Part shown: one piece after another, positions 1-11,608 of the stretch
Layout: each line of letters begins with the position of its first letter
How positions within the stretch are numbered: position 1 is the first letter of the stretch
Assembly (NCBI RefSeq): GCF_037038585.1
Contig: NC_092521.1
Location: 56,147,898 to 56,211,897, forward strand
From: Patagioenas fasciata
Taxonomy: Eukaryota; Chordata; Aves; Columbiformes; Columbidae
DNA: 64,000 nt
Direction: 5' to 3'
Notes under the pieces: generated by a model
The model's database searches: none
What the model saw: only the letters and a program-made list of their open reading frames with translations
Told to the model about the DNA's origin: nothing
Made by a program: the position numbers and the translations under genes

Positions 1-1681
1 ATCAAGTCAGAAAGTTCATTATTTTGCACCATATTGTAGCCTCCTGCAGCATTTCAGTGCAGATTAGCAAGTGTATGGGGAGCCTGGATTTATCCATTTA
101 TATGAAAGACTGAAAGTTGCCAGTGCCCAGATCCTACAGACACTGGACAACCACTCCAGTACAAGAGTCTTGTGGGTTATCAGTTTTTCCTCAGCTATTT
201 CTGACATGTTAATAGAAGATACGTCCTCAAATTAATTTTTCATTATATAATCAAAAAGCTGTTTTTACAGGTCAGATTTGTTTTTAGAAATGTTCTTTGG
301 GCAAAGGTTCTCCTTAATTATACTGGCACAACCATATCAAATTTAGCAAAGTTGCACAAATATAAACAAGAGCAAAAGTTGGACACACAATTTCAAATCA
401 ACAACTAGCTGGTCCCAGATGAAAGGCTCTGAATAGACTTTAGTGAACTTAGTTCTCTTGCTAATTCATTGAAATACTGAGAACTAAAACATAACACAAT
501 CTCTGGAAAAATATATCAAAAGAGATATTCAGCAGGCACAGTTATGTGAAAGAGTCAAATAACGTGAGTCAGAAAAATTCTATCCAGAAGCAAAAAATAA
601 AGAAACAATTGATGAGACTAAATCAAACAAATGGACTGATTCCATCTTAGAAAACTGAAGACCACCAATTGAAAGCTTGAAACTAACTCTTCAAAGCCAC
701 TAATAATCCATGGAAGTGTAATGTAAATCATAGAAGTGAATAACTTGCTCTCAAATTCCAGTTATAAAAAGTTAAGTATGAATATTCATACAGGATAAAA
801 ATGAGGTATTAAGAACCTGTCTCTCATTTACAGAGCAGAACAAGAAGTTCTAATTGCTGTATAAAGAAGCTTACTGTGAAGTGAAGAAACATTTATTTGG
901 TTTGATCAAAATATTCAGTCCTGCTTTTTATGTCCATGATTCTAGGTTTTTGTGTTTTGCTTTTATTAATATTTATGTTTTCTGAGCGCTCATTGCTTAC
1001 AAGAAAGCTTCTTCTATTCATTTCTGTAGACCGGACCAGAATAAATTTCAATTTCAGCCTCACAGTCTCCTAAATATTTGCTCACTTGCAGTGAGTTTCC
1101 TAGGGGCTCTGTGCAACTCAAAACAAATACAGATTCACTCTACACCCTCACAAAAAATCAAGCTCTGAAAGGGGAGAGGATGCCTGCATAGTTCCCTATA
1201 GGGTTTAACATTGCCGAATAGGTAACACCTAATGACCTTCTAAGCCCAGTTCCTATACTTCACTTTCTCCCCTCAGAGGTTCATCCTTATTTATCATTTT
1301 TGTCACTTTCCCAAGCTAACTTCATGAGAAACCTCTAACTATGCAGTCTACTAACAAACCACTTTAGATAGTCATCTATCTGTTCCTTTGGACTTTGAAT
1401 GGTTTGAATGGTTTGCTCATCGCATGAATAAATAAACTCACCAATGATAAGGTTCTGGCCTTCTCACAGGTATCAGTTTCTAGATTTGCCACCGTGGAGG
1501 TTTGTAATATCAATTAGAAACTTTTTTTTTTCTTTTCTGTCTATTTCTGAATGTATAGTCATTCATCTACCTAGCTCTCAGAGTATAATAAGCTGCCCAA
1601 AGGCTCGGATTTGTCAAATATCAAATCTCCTAGAAGAGCAGCAGAATAAACACATAATGACTCAGGAAATTTATCCACGAG
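1..1681. other. Unique AT-rich DNA, no gene seen
   Basis: No credible coding frame, RNA gene or repeat family was recognised here. A short direct repeat of GAATGGTTT occurs near 1397-1415. The segment ends at the probable target-site copy (ACGAG, 1677-1681) flanking the LTR that follows. Confidence 0.6.
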
Positions 1682-2439
1682 TGTAAGAGTCAGTCCGAAG
1701 AACAGTATTTGCTTCAACATTGCCATCAGGATCTTGGAGAACAGATGCCCTGATAGAAAGAACTGTACAAGGACTTGGAGAGAGGCCTGAGAGAAGGGCG
1801 TTGTACAGGACTCTCCGACCTGGGACTACAGTTAACAACAATTGCTGTCCAGAAGATGGATTTCACCTGCTGCCTCAGCCAAACTTGCCCCCACGGCCTC
1901 CTTATTACTAAGACTAACGAAGAAGAGCATGCGCAGAGGCTCGCAGAGGGTCTCGAGGTCAAGACAAGTAAGAGACAAGTAAGAGACCCCTGAATGCGAG
2001 GCAGCGCAGCCGCATATGGGTTCTGGCAAGCAAAGCGGGGGCTCTTTGGCCCGGTGCAGTTAAGCCTGGATTGCAAAACAAAGGCGGAGATTGGACTCAA
2101 TCCATGGGAGAGAGGAGGGGTGAAAAGATGGCTCCTGACTGAACATCGCTGAGATCTCCCCACCAAAGGATCACGGATCACGACAGAGGACCGCCAGGAT
2201 TCTGCTTTGGGACCTGAGACCATAGAGATGCCTTTGTACTTCTGGTAGCCAACCCTCTTTCCCCCTTTCTTTTTCTTTCCTTTTTCTCCACTTTTTCTAT
2301 CGAGTGCTGCTTTACGGGCAAAATAATAAAATAACACTGATTGAATTATAACCCCTTGGCATTTTGGTCGCCTTAATTTTGCACTTCGAGATCAAGTTAA
2401 ACAAACCCTCAGGAGTCCATCACCAAATGGATCGTGACA
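1682..2439 (+). mobile_element. Probable solo LTR of an endogenous retrovirus
   Basis: A 758-bp block more GC- and CpG-rich than its surroundings. It starts TGTAAGAG and ends ATCGTGACA, so it has the TG...CA boundaries (here TGT...ACA) of a retroviral LTR. A polyadenylation hexamer AATAAA lies at 2325-2330, about 110 bases before the 3' boundary, after a pyrimidine-rich stretch at 2255-2300. The flanking pentamers are ACGAG (1677-1681) and ACAAG (2440-2444), which differ at one position, as expected of an aged 5-bp target duplication. No primer-binding site or gag/pol sequence follows, so this is a solo LTR. The 203-codon minus-strand open frame across it is antisense noise. The 3' end and orientation are better supported than the 5' end. 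The family is not identified. Confidence 0.5.
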
Positions 2440-5400
2440 ACAAGTCAAGACACTACAAGTAAGACTGTGGTTTTATGAACTTATCACAAGAAATTTGCCC
2501 ACCATAAAACACCTTTCAGTGTAGAAAAGAGTCTGAAGGATAGGAAAAGACCTTTTAAAAAATCAGTAGGATATAGGTAAGAGTGGAAAAGGGACAAAGA
2601 TCTAAGGATGCCAGTAATGATATTTTCCTGTAGTACCAACCAAAACTAAAGAGCGGAATTCAGTGATCAGAGAGAAATCAAATTGGAGTGTTCATCATGC
2701 AAATCTGGAAGAATCTGTAGAGATGATGATAAATTCCCAAAGAATGGTCAAGGGTATTGAAGAAACATATTTACTAGATCACTGAATCCTTTCACACTCG
2801 AGAGGAAGATTTATCCAGGAAATCTTCTGCCATATGAAGACTGGATATGTTTGGTTTACAATTTAGCTTTTCAGAGAGGCTGAAAAGGTCCCTGAAAGTT
2901 GCTGAAACAAGGAGGGGCTGAGGGAAGTGGCTCTGTCTTGGGAAGCAGACAAATGCTGGGAACAGCACCCACAGCAACACAGAGATGAAGCTTTGCTGCA
3001 TAAAAAGTTGGGACTCCACCAGAATCCAGACAGCTCCTGAAAAAACAGCTTGGGAAGGAAGCTTTGATTAAAGTTGCAGAGCTTCATCTTACAATGGTCT
3101 AGCAGTCACCTTGGAAGATGACACAAGCAACAGTCAAAATAAAATGCAAGATGTATACCGCATCATGTTCTCGGCCGGTAGTGTTTATTCTCTCAAGGAG
3201 GACAAAGTATGGCTGGGAAATCGAATGCACGTAGATGTGTCACTGTGGCAGGTGCTGCCCTTGTTGCATGACAGGGAGGAATCCTTCCCCCCGCTCTCTG
3301 TCTGGGCACTGCTGGAGCTGGATGTGTTCCCTATAGGCACAGCTACTACGACATCCAATTCATAGCTCATATTGGCATTTAATCTGTCAGAAAACAAGAA
3401 AGTACTCACTGTCTCACAGTCTCTGTTATGCTTTCAAAGATGCTTCTTGTTTTACAATACCAAGTTTTAGCTTAAATTCCCAGTTCAAGCTCACTTAAAA
3501 ATACTAATAGAGGGGTTCAAACACTGGGGAGAAGTTGAAGAGAAACAGTCCCAGGGAGAACAGGAAAGCCCCTTTGGGTGGTAACCTGCATTTAGATTGG
3601 CTCACATGGCTTGTGAACCCACACCCTCACTCTTAGTAACCATTTTCCTTTCCCAGAAGAAGGAGTTCTTTATTTTACTGTACACTGTGACAGGAAGTTT
3701 CAGTGTCTTTTTGACCTCTACTGTATAAGCAGTTCTATTTGACAGCAACACATAAACCAAAGCATTTTCTAGCCATAGCAGCAAACTACTGTGAAAAAAA
3801 TCCCCTTCAAATCCTTGTTTCCTAAGTCACATTTCATTTTGTAGTACTAGTCATTGGTATCAAAGGGTTCATGAAAAGTATTTGGTTTAATTTCTGTCTA
3901 TTGCTGCTTCAGCAAGCAATTTCTGGGCTAAACAACACAAAACACTATCAGAGAAATGGTCTGTTTTCCCCCCTTTCAAAATATAGGTTACCAAATATCT
4001 TAGGAATAAGTATCAAAGTAAATGATTCTGCTTGTCTACAGAAGCAAGCAAGCACAATGTGTAATCCCATTCAGAATTAACTGCAAACAAGATAATGCAA
4101 AAGAAACCCCTGGAAAATCTGACTTTTAGTATAGGAAGGCTGTTTCAGAACCTCAGTGTTTCCGTGGTTGGAAGCCCTTTCCAAATTTCTTACATTCTTT
4201 TGTTTGTGACCAGTCCAGATGTTTTTCTTGTGCCAAATTATTCTCTAGGTTAAAGAGTTGAAAAAACATATCTTTATTTATTTTCAAAGTAGCTTGCTGG
4301 CCTCCCTAACTATAAAGGGATGTGCAAGGGACAAATCCTGAACCTCATTTGAAATTAAGGCAACTGCATCTTTGCTCTTACCACACCATGAAAAATAGCA
4401 TACTAGTTTTCTGAGATCTACCTGAACTCTCCTCTGCAAGAGAAAAGCAGAACAAGTGGAAGCAAACAATAAATTCTGTCATCAGCAAAAAACACCAGTG
4501 ATTTCACTCCAGAAAGACAGAATGAAAGTTTGATGCTACATCTAGACAAGATTTGTTTGGACAGAAAACAGGTTTCCAAGATGATTGATTTGGAAACCAT
4601 GTAGTTTGGGGTCTTGTTTGTGGGCTCGAATTTAGAGTTCTTAACCAAACTCAAAAAAAAAAAAACACCAGCTCTTCACTATTGCTTTAATCGACATTGC
4701 TTTCAAAAACAACATATCTGGAAGAACAATAGCATCTCTAGAAACATTTTTATAAACTTTTCAGATGAGGTTAAAGACAACATTTTAGAGAGACAGTAAG
4801 GAAAAAAAGCTTTCAAAACCTGGAAAGAAAAAATGAAGAAGTAGATCAAAATAAAATCAGTTTTTTCAGTTGCACAGGCTTGATTTATGGAACACTGATG
4901 GATCATCAGAGCACAAAGAAAATCATGCTGATATTTTCAAGGCTAAACGTTGTGTTTGGGGAACATAACTGACTGCAGGATTTTTTCCTTTTTTTATTCT
5001 CAGTCCAGTCTTGGTTTCCTCTAAGGCGGTGAACTTCCTTGACTTTCAGTGGGGTTAGATGCTCTCAGTTCAACTCTGAATCTGTCATCTACGGTATGAA
5101 AGATTCCTTCTCATTCTTATCATCCTAGTTGGAATGAAAGAAGCATTTTCAGCTATCTTATCAGCTCGCATTGCAAGACTCTGTTCTCACTCCCATCTCA
5201 GGATGTATTATTAATGATTGGAGAGCACACCAGGCAACAGAATTTTACACAATTGATGGTGCTCAGTACCATGCCAGGATATTATTAATGTAGCTTTTTG
5301 TGAAAACAAAAACAGATTTAAAATACAGCCCGTAGCTCATGGGGTCATGGTTTAATATTACAGGATGGGAACCTTCTGTTATGGACATTTTGATTCAGAA

Positions 5401-6126
5401 TAAAAAAGCAAGATGGCTCTATGTCAGCATTGCCTATGTCTTTGTCTCTACACCCTTCTTTATCTCCCCAAATTACTGGGCATTGTCAGTGCATCTTTGG
5501 TGCTTTTTTCCCCCAACTTAAAATTCTGCAGGAAACTTGGAAACAGAATTCCTTGTTTTTGTTATGAAGTTCAGTGAGAGTTCCATATCACAATCCCTCA
5601 AAAATAGCTATTATATTAAATCAGAATAGGAACGGAATATAATTTGGTTCCCATTCAAGATGGTTTAACCACTAATCATTAAAAAAAAAAAAAAAACAAA
5701 AAAAAACAATAACAAACTTCATTGTTTTAGCTGATTTTCATTATCAGAGTTAATTTCTGGCTGTTCACATCGCTGTTGAGAGAGAAAAATTAGCAGCAAG
5801 AGTATAAGAAGTTGTTGATCTACCCAGCCTGCAAAGCCAGTGCTCCCTCACTGAGATTGCAGATACCAGCCTACTGAAGTTCTCACCAAGCAAAGGTGTT
5901 TTGAAGAGAGCTTGGTACTTCAGCTGGGGGTAAGATTTTGCAAAGTATCAGCTTGTGCCTAAGAGGAGTCAGGAATCGGTGTTGCTTTTCTGCTTGCAAA
6001 ACCCCCAGCACTGGAGCTGTGGCTTCCCTGAAGGAATTTTCTCTCAGCAGTTTCCTGAAAGCTGGAGAAAGATGAACTTCATTTCCACCAGTGAAATGTA
6101 ACAGGAGAGCTCTGATGATACATTAC

Positions 6127-6146
6127 GCATGAGAAATGACTCATGC
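6127..6146. promoter_or_regulatory. Palindrome containing an AP-1-type site
   Basis: GCATGAG and CTCATGC form perfect 7-bp inverted arms around a 6-base spacer. The right arm completes TGACTCA (6137-6143), the consensus AP-1 site, followed by TGC as in Maf-type sites. Function is inferred from the motif alone, and such motifs arise often by chance. Confidence 0.2.
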
Positions 6147-7941
6147 TGCGGTTTCCTGCTTCAGTTTATTGAGTGCAGAGTTGCTTGGCCTTTTTCTTCA
6201 GCTATGACCCTTCTCCTGCTCAGAAGCTCTTGAAGATGGCCCTTCCCTTTCCCAGTACCCATAGTTACAGTCGGGATCAAGGATGTAAGTTTGTTATGCA
6301 GGCTCCTACTCTTGGCTCAGAGGCAAAAACCTGCACCCGGATAATGTAAAATCATGGTGGCCAACAACAGCCTGAAACACCGACAAGAGCAACACAACTA
6401 CACAGCCAGCTTACAACTGCACCATCTTTTAAATTTATATACTTCTCTTTTTTTTTTTTTAAATGCAGAAATATCCCTCAGCTTCTCATGTTATTAAGGA
6501 CCTTTACTGTAAATACCAAATAGTTCTACAAGATTTTCTTGCCATTGTCAATCTCCTCAGGAAACAGCAGCACAATGATTGGGAAAAAGCTACAGGCTGC
6601 CAGGTGATCGAATGTGATAGGGCAAGAAGTACAGGGCACTCTAGATGTAAGCTACTAGTTGAAAGAAAAATTGTGCAGTGCCCAATAATTATTTTATCTA
6701 ATAAGATAATGCATTCTCATATAGACATCTTCATCATGGGAACTTAAAGGCTTATAATTGCAGTCAAAATATTTTCTTAATAGCCTAAATATCAGCTAAG
6801 TATGGGAAAAGAAAGCAAATCGTGAAGTACTTAAAGAACAAGTGAAAATAGTTGCTTCTACACAATGTAAACAGGATACTAGCAAGAAGAAAAAAAAAAT
6901 GTAGATGGTCCTTTTTGCTCCCATGATGTGTGCAACAGATTATCAGTGATACAAAACCACAGATCCCCTTGGAAGCCAGCCAGGCTACTCCAGTTTGCAT
7001 CTAATTGAGATCTGGTCCTCGAAATCAAGAATATTCTTGGCTACAATACCAAAAGTCTGAAGTGTCGCATTTTGACTAAACTTTGACATTTTTCTGTGTG
7101 CATACACATGCAAATGCCCACTGTCAGCCTGCAGATTACCTACCATAATTGTGATTTTTTCAGATAAATTACTAAAAATGTTGGTTTTTTGACCAAATCT
7201 TCTTTCACATCTCCCTCATTGATTTATTTGTCTTCATACCATCTCTATGTACTTTTTCTCATTTTCTGACATTTTAATAAGACCTTCCGTACACTTTCTT
7301 ACAAGCTTCTTTCAGAATAATTCCAATTTCTCTTGGCACAGCAATGGCCAGAAATGGCTTCTTCTTAACATTTGTGTAGTTATCTCTTCTCCAGCGACAA
7401 GCTTATCTTTCAGTTGTTCAACATTTCTGGAAAGCTCCTCAAAACATGTTCTCCATGAAAGGGAGTTGTACTTTGGCAACTCTTACGCTGTTTTCTTTTT
7501 GTTCAAGGCACAGCGTACTCATCTCAAGCCCATTTTTGTGATCACAAGTATAATCATGGTGCCACAGAGCAGGCATTCTGAATGCTTCTGCAATGCACCT
7601 GCTGGCCCCAGACTTAGCTCTTTTAAAGCCAAGTCTTTTATGTCTACAGAACAGAGGCTGAGTGTGTAAATGCAGCTCTGCAGACACGTGCAAGCATTTA
7701 TCTACTATTACATATGGAACCCAGATTCAGCAGATCTTGTGGTGGTCTCTTAGCTTTCATTCCCTGGGTTTCCGAATAGTAGGGGTATAAATTACAACCA
7801 ATTACGATGATGGTTATTGCTTGGAAAAAAAGCTACTGATAGGAAGAAAACTCTTATTTCATATGTTTTGGGAAACATTCGAAGAGGACACTCCCTGATG
7901 GGCATAGTTAAGTTTTCTGGGGTCTTTGTAGTCTGGTTTCT

Positions 7942-7977
7942 AAGTGCAATCTTAAGTGGAAGTGCAATCTTAAGTGG
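7942..7977. repeat. Exact 18-bp tandem duplication
   Basis: AAGTGCAATCTTAAGTGG occurs twice head to tail without a mismatch (7942-7959 and 7960-7977). The unit length is a multiple of three, so it keeps an otherwise unremarkable plus-strand frame open. Replication slippage is the simplest origin. Confidence 0.9.
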
Positions 7978-10900
7978 TTCTGAAAGCACTGCAGGAAGAG
8001 ATAAAGTACAAGATGCATTAGAGTCTAATGGCACCCAGAGCATGATGCCCAGTCTTCACATAGGAGCAACTTTTAAGGTTAGATCAGTGCTAGATGATAC
8101 CTGGATGAATATATTTTCTGGCAGTGGTGCATCACTGAAGACCCCAGTCTTCCCTCCTGCCTTTCTAACACTGAAAAGGCACATTGTAAATCCCAAAACC
8201 ATGTCCCCAGTGCTGTTGACTGTCCCTGGCCTTAGTCACTAAAATATAAATGGAAACCCTTGAAACACTTTCTCCAGTCATTGGTAATCTAAACATAATT
8301 CAAACTATTAATCCAAAAAAATTTGATGTATCCTCTAAGTTACATCTGGGTTCTTCTATTAGCTTGAATAGTCATTATTGTTTCATTTTTTGTTGTGTTT
8401 TAGTTTTAACACAGCCTGTCATGTCTCACATGAAGTTCTGAGAAAAATACAAAGGTGAGCAAGTTACAAAACAGTGTTTCTTTGAAATAGCTTGAAGAGC
8501 AGTAGTTCAATTCTACTTTAATAACCATTTTTGCTGGCTATATGTTGAGACGAGGAAAACAAAACCATATCAGATTTTTCTGCTGCAACTCCTGCTGTGA
8601 TACCACTGCTCTCTTCAATAGTATAGGGATTAATTCTGTGCCAATTGCAATTGCCCTAAGCCGTCTTCTGGTTATGCCTGCCCACAAACTGTTAACCATG
8701 GCAAATGATCCTGGGATCTTTACAAGCAGATTACCAAAATCCAAAGGCATTATTTTCCTAGGTTGTTTCTGCACTTGTCTGTGGGTGTATGGATGCACAG
8801 CCAGAATTATTTGTTTCAGTACTCCTTATTTCCCAGGCAATTACTTCATCTGCAAAAGATTGTATCTGCTGCTTGGGTGCGGGAGCCTACAGAAAGCTCT
8901 CGCTATTCATATGGTATTTTTTCCTACACATGCGTTATAGAATGAGTGGGTTCCAGAGAGAGCTAAAATGTGGCTTCCAGTCCACTGAGCCAAGTGGGGA
9001 AACTGCAGCGACCTTCCAGCTCCTTCAAATTGTTTTCAAAAATGATTGTCAAAGAATGATATGGCCAGACATGGACATCTAATGTCAACGGCAGGGTGTG
9101 GATGTGTTCCTCCCCACTTTACCTACACGCAGGGCCCAGCACAGGCACAGCTCTGCATCATGTCACACGCAGGGTTTCTGCATGTGGCTGCGAGTTCTCA
9201 CCTGCATCTCACACTCAGCAGAGGAGTTAGAGAGAACCTGCAGTGATGCGCTGGCAAGAAGCTTCAGCCCCACACCAAGACAGGAAGTCCACATTTCCAA
9301 GTCTTGCTAACCCCTCTTATCATCACTGTGCAAGGGCTAAATTCAGATAACAGCTCTTGCTGCTTGTGCCTTAGAAACATACCCAGACAATTACTGTGAG
9401 TAGGGACTAGGACAAAGAAAATATTGGACAAATTTTAAAATAATGCCCATGTCAAAAGCCTAATATGTTACAAATTCTCTTATGTCCTGTAAGGAAAAAC
9501 TTAACATTCTTACTTCATGTCTGAATGGAACAGAAATCAATGAAACTTACAGTAAGGACAGAAGTGAAACAATTTTTTTAAATGAAGTGAGGTTGGTTTT
9601 GTTTTCCCAAATTTTCACTAAAGTAACAAGGGTAACAGCTGCCAGTTTTCTGAAACAAGAAGAGGACAATTTTCATTACCACTGTTGCTGTCTTATCTGT
9701 AGAAAACAAACTCCTGATAGTGAAAAACCTGGAAATTTCAAATTAATGGAGTCTCACCAAATACCTTTATACACCCTGCTTTGCATTTTGTCAGACAATT
9801 AGAACAGCCTTTCCCAGAAGTCTATTGATTCTAGACTCAGGAAGTATAAAGATGCAAAAACTAAATACAGAACTTAGCAAACTATTTTTGAACCTCAAGT
9901 GATTTACATTCATTATTAATTCTAATTTTGAGTCAAAGTTGGTAATAGTTCTCATTTATCCAGTTTACTAACCATTTCTGAACCAGTCAAAGTCTGGTTA
10001 ATTAAAAATACTCCTCTAAACTTGTTACAGGAATTATTTTGGTAAATACCATTGCCTTCAGATTTCATCTAAACATATTCATAGGGCAATAGTCCATCAT
10101 AACTGAATTGACAAAAGTGAATCAAGTTTCTTCTCATTCAGGAAGCCTGATGCTGTTGTATGTTAAACTGATAAGAGACAGAACTTGTTAGATTATCTTA
10201 TTTCCCCTTGTTTCTCCTGGGATCAATGTTGCAAAGATACTGTAACGTAATGCATCCAAGTCCCACAGCCTAATCTCTTAAAATCAAATAGTACTCAGGT
10301 GGTTGTTTGGAAAATCCAATCAGTGAAAGCTTTTATATGAAGTATTGTTTTGTATTATTCCTGCTTACAGAAGCACACAAACAATATATATACATTTACA
10401 TGCATATTAAAATATATGTTTATGGCCATAAATATAATACACTCATACAAAGATGCTTTCATGCAAAGCATAAATACACTATTTTAAACAAAATAGGCAG
10501 TAGCTTGGTAAGATGAACATTGCTTTCCTTGTCACTACTTCTGCATACTCTCCGCGTGCAAAACTGGGACCCAATTATCCCATTTTACTCTCAGTAAAAA
10601 ATATTTTTTATGTAATTATCTGTTCCATCTAAGATTAATCCAGTCTTTTTGCCTTAGAAGTTTTCAGATTTCAAAAATCGTAGGTAGGTATTTCTTTTAA
10701 ATTACATACAGATCATGTCTTTCCTTCTCCTGTTACTTTTATTTGAAGAATCCCAAACAAAATTTGCAACTACGGTAAACATCTCACTTTCCTATCCAAG
10801 TGTATTTGTTTGTTTTACAAAAACCAGGTGAATTGTTAGGAATAGATGCCTGCAGATGTGAGAATAGCCAATTACAATCAGTCTGCTAAATTCACTGACA

Positions 10901-11105
10901 CTTCTGGGATTTTCCTAAATGCTAGTTGTATTTTTAGCCACAAGCTACATCAATATCTGGCTTAAAGAATCAACTTAGCTTGACTGATCTGGAGTTCCTT
11001 CAAAACACATCTATCCTGAACTTCAAAATTTCTCTACTCTAAGAATCAGACACGCATCTTTCCATGGAGAATGGACAATCTGCCACCTACTTCAAGTATA
11101 TGAGA

Positions 11106-11236
11106 TTCTCCCTGGGGGTGTTTGAAAGACGTAGAGATGAGGTTCTTAGGGACATGGTTTAGTGCCAGAGTTAGGTTATGGTTGGACTCTATTGTCGTAA
11201 GGGTCTCTTTCAACCAGAATGGTTCTATGATTCTAT
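11106..11236 (+). mobile_element. CR1 retrotransposon 3' fragment
   Basis: A 5'-truncated CR1 tail. It carries the family's terminal wording: a stretch like GAGGTTCTTAGGGACATGG, then GGTTATGGTTGGACTC, then GTCTCTTTCAACC, ending in GGTTCTATGATTCTAT. CR1 elements lack poly(A) tails and end in short repeats of this 8-mer. Only about 130 bases remain, all beyond the reverse-transcriptase frame. The same subfamily wording recurs on the minus strand at 25164-25556. Confidence 0.9.
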
Positions 11237-11478
11237 ACAGAAGTATTAGAAAATGCAGAAAGCATGAGCAATGGTTAGAAGTACATAAATTCTGTCTTTC
11301 TAAAACTACTGCCACACTGCAAATAGCAGTGGCTGTAGGACACAAAGTGGACACAAAATAATATTGACAAAGAGGAGAAGCACTTAATTACTGCAAAAGT
11401 TTGAAACACTATGAGATGCTAGTGAATATATGTGAAACTATTACTTAATACAATGCACCAGTGCAATCTGCCAGCCAT

Positions 11479-11608
11479 CAAAACCAAACCAAACCAAACC
11501 AAACCAAACCAAACCAAACCAAACCAAACCAAACCAAACCAAACCAAACCAGACCAAACCAGACCAAACCAAACCAAACCAAACCAAACAAAACCAAACA
11601 AAAAAACT
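11479..11608. repeat. Pentanucleotide microsatellite (AAACC)n
   Basis: About 24 units of AAACC run without interruption apart from two GACC variants near 11551 and 11561 and a decayed AAACAAAACC end from about 11585. The other strand reads (GGTTT)n. No frame contains a stop codon, which creates artefactual 60-127-codon open frames on both strands. Confidence 0.97.

Larger units (their letters stand above)
2440..11105. other. Long unique stretch without a recognised gene
   Basis: This holds AT-rich unique sequence with A-runs (for example 5681-5697), a GC-richer patch at 2840-3360 and another at 9080-9310. Open frames of 70-141 codons occur (8542-8940 plus, 7817-8242 plus), but they overlap other frames, lack recognisable domains and have no convincing splice context. 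No repeat family was recognised apart from the small sites listed separately. Confidence 0.5.

Noticed and set aside
1726..2337. 203-codon minus-strand frame
   Set aside because: Antisense to a probable LTR whose orientation is set by AATAAA and the GTGACA end. There is no recognisable domain.
7817..8242. 141-codon plus-strand frame with a hydrophobic segment
   Set aside because: Contains an exact 18-bp tandem duplication, has no domain and no splice support, and sits in AT-rich unique DNA. Chance is the best explanation.
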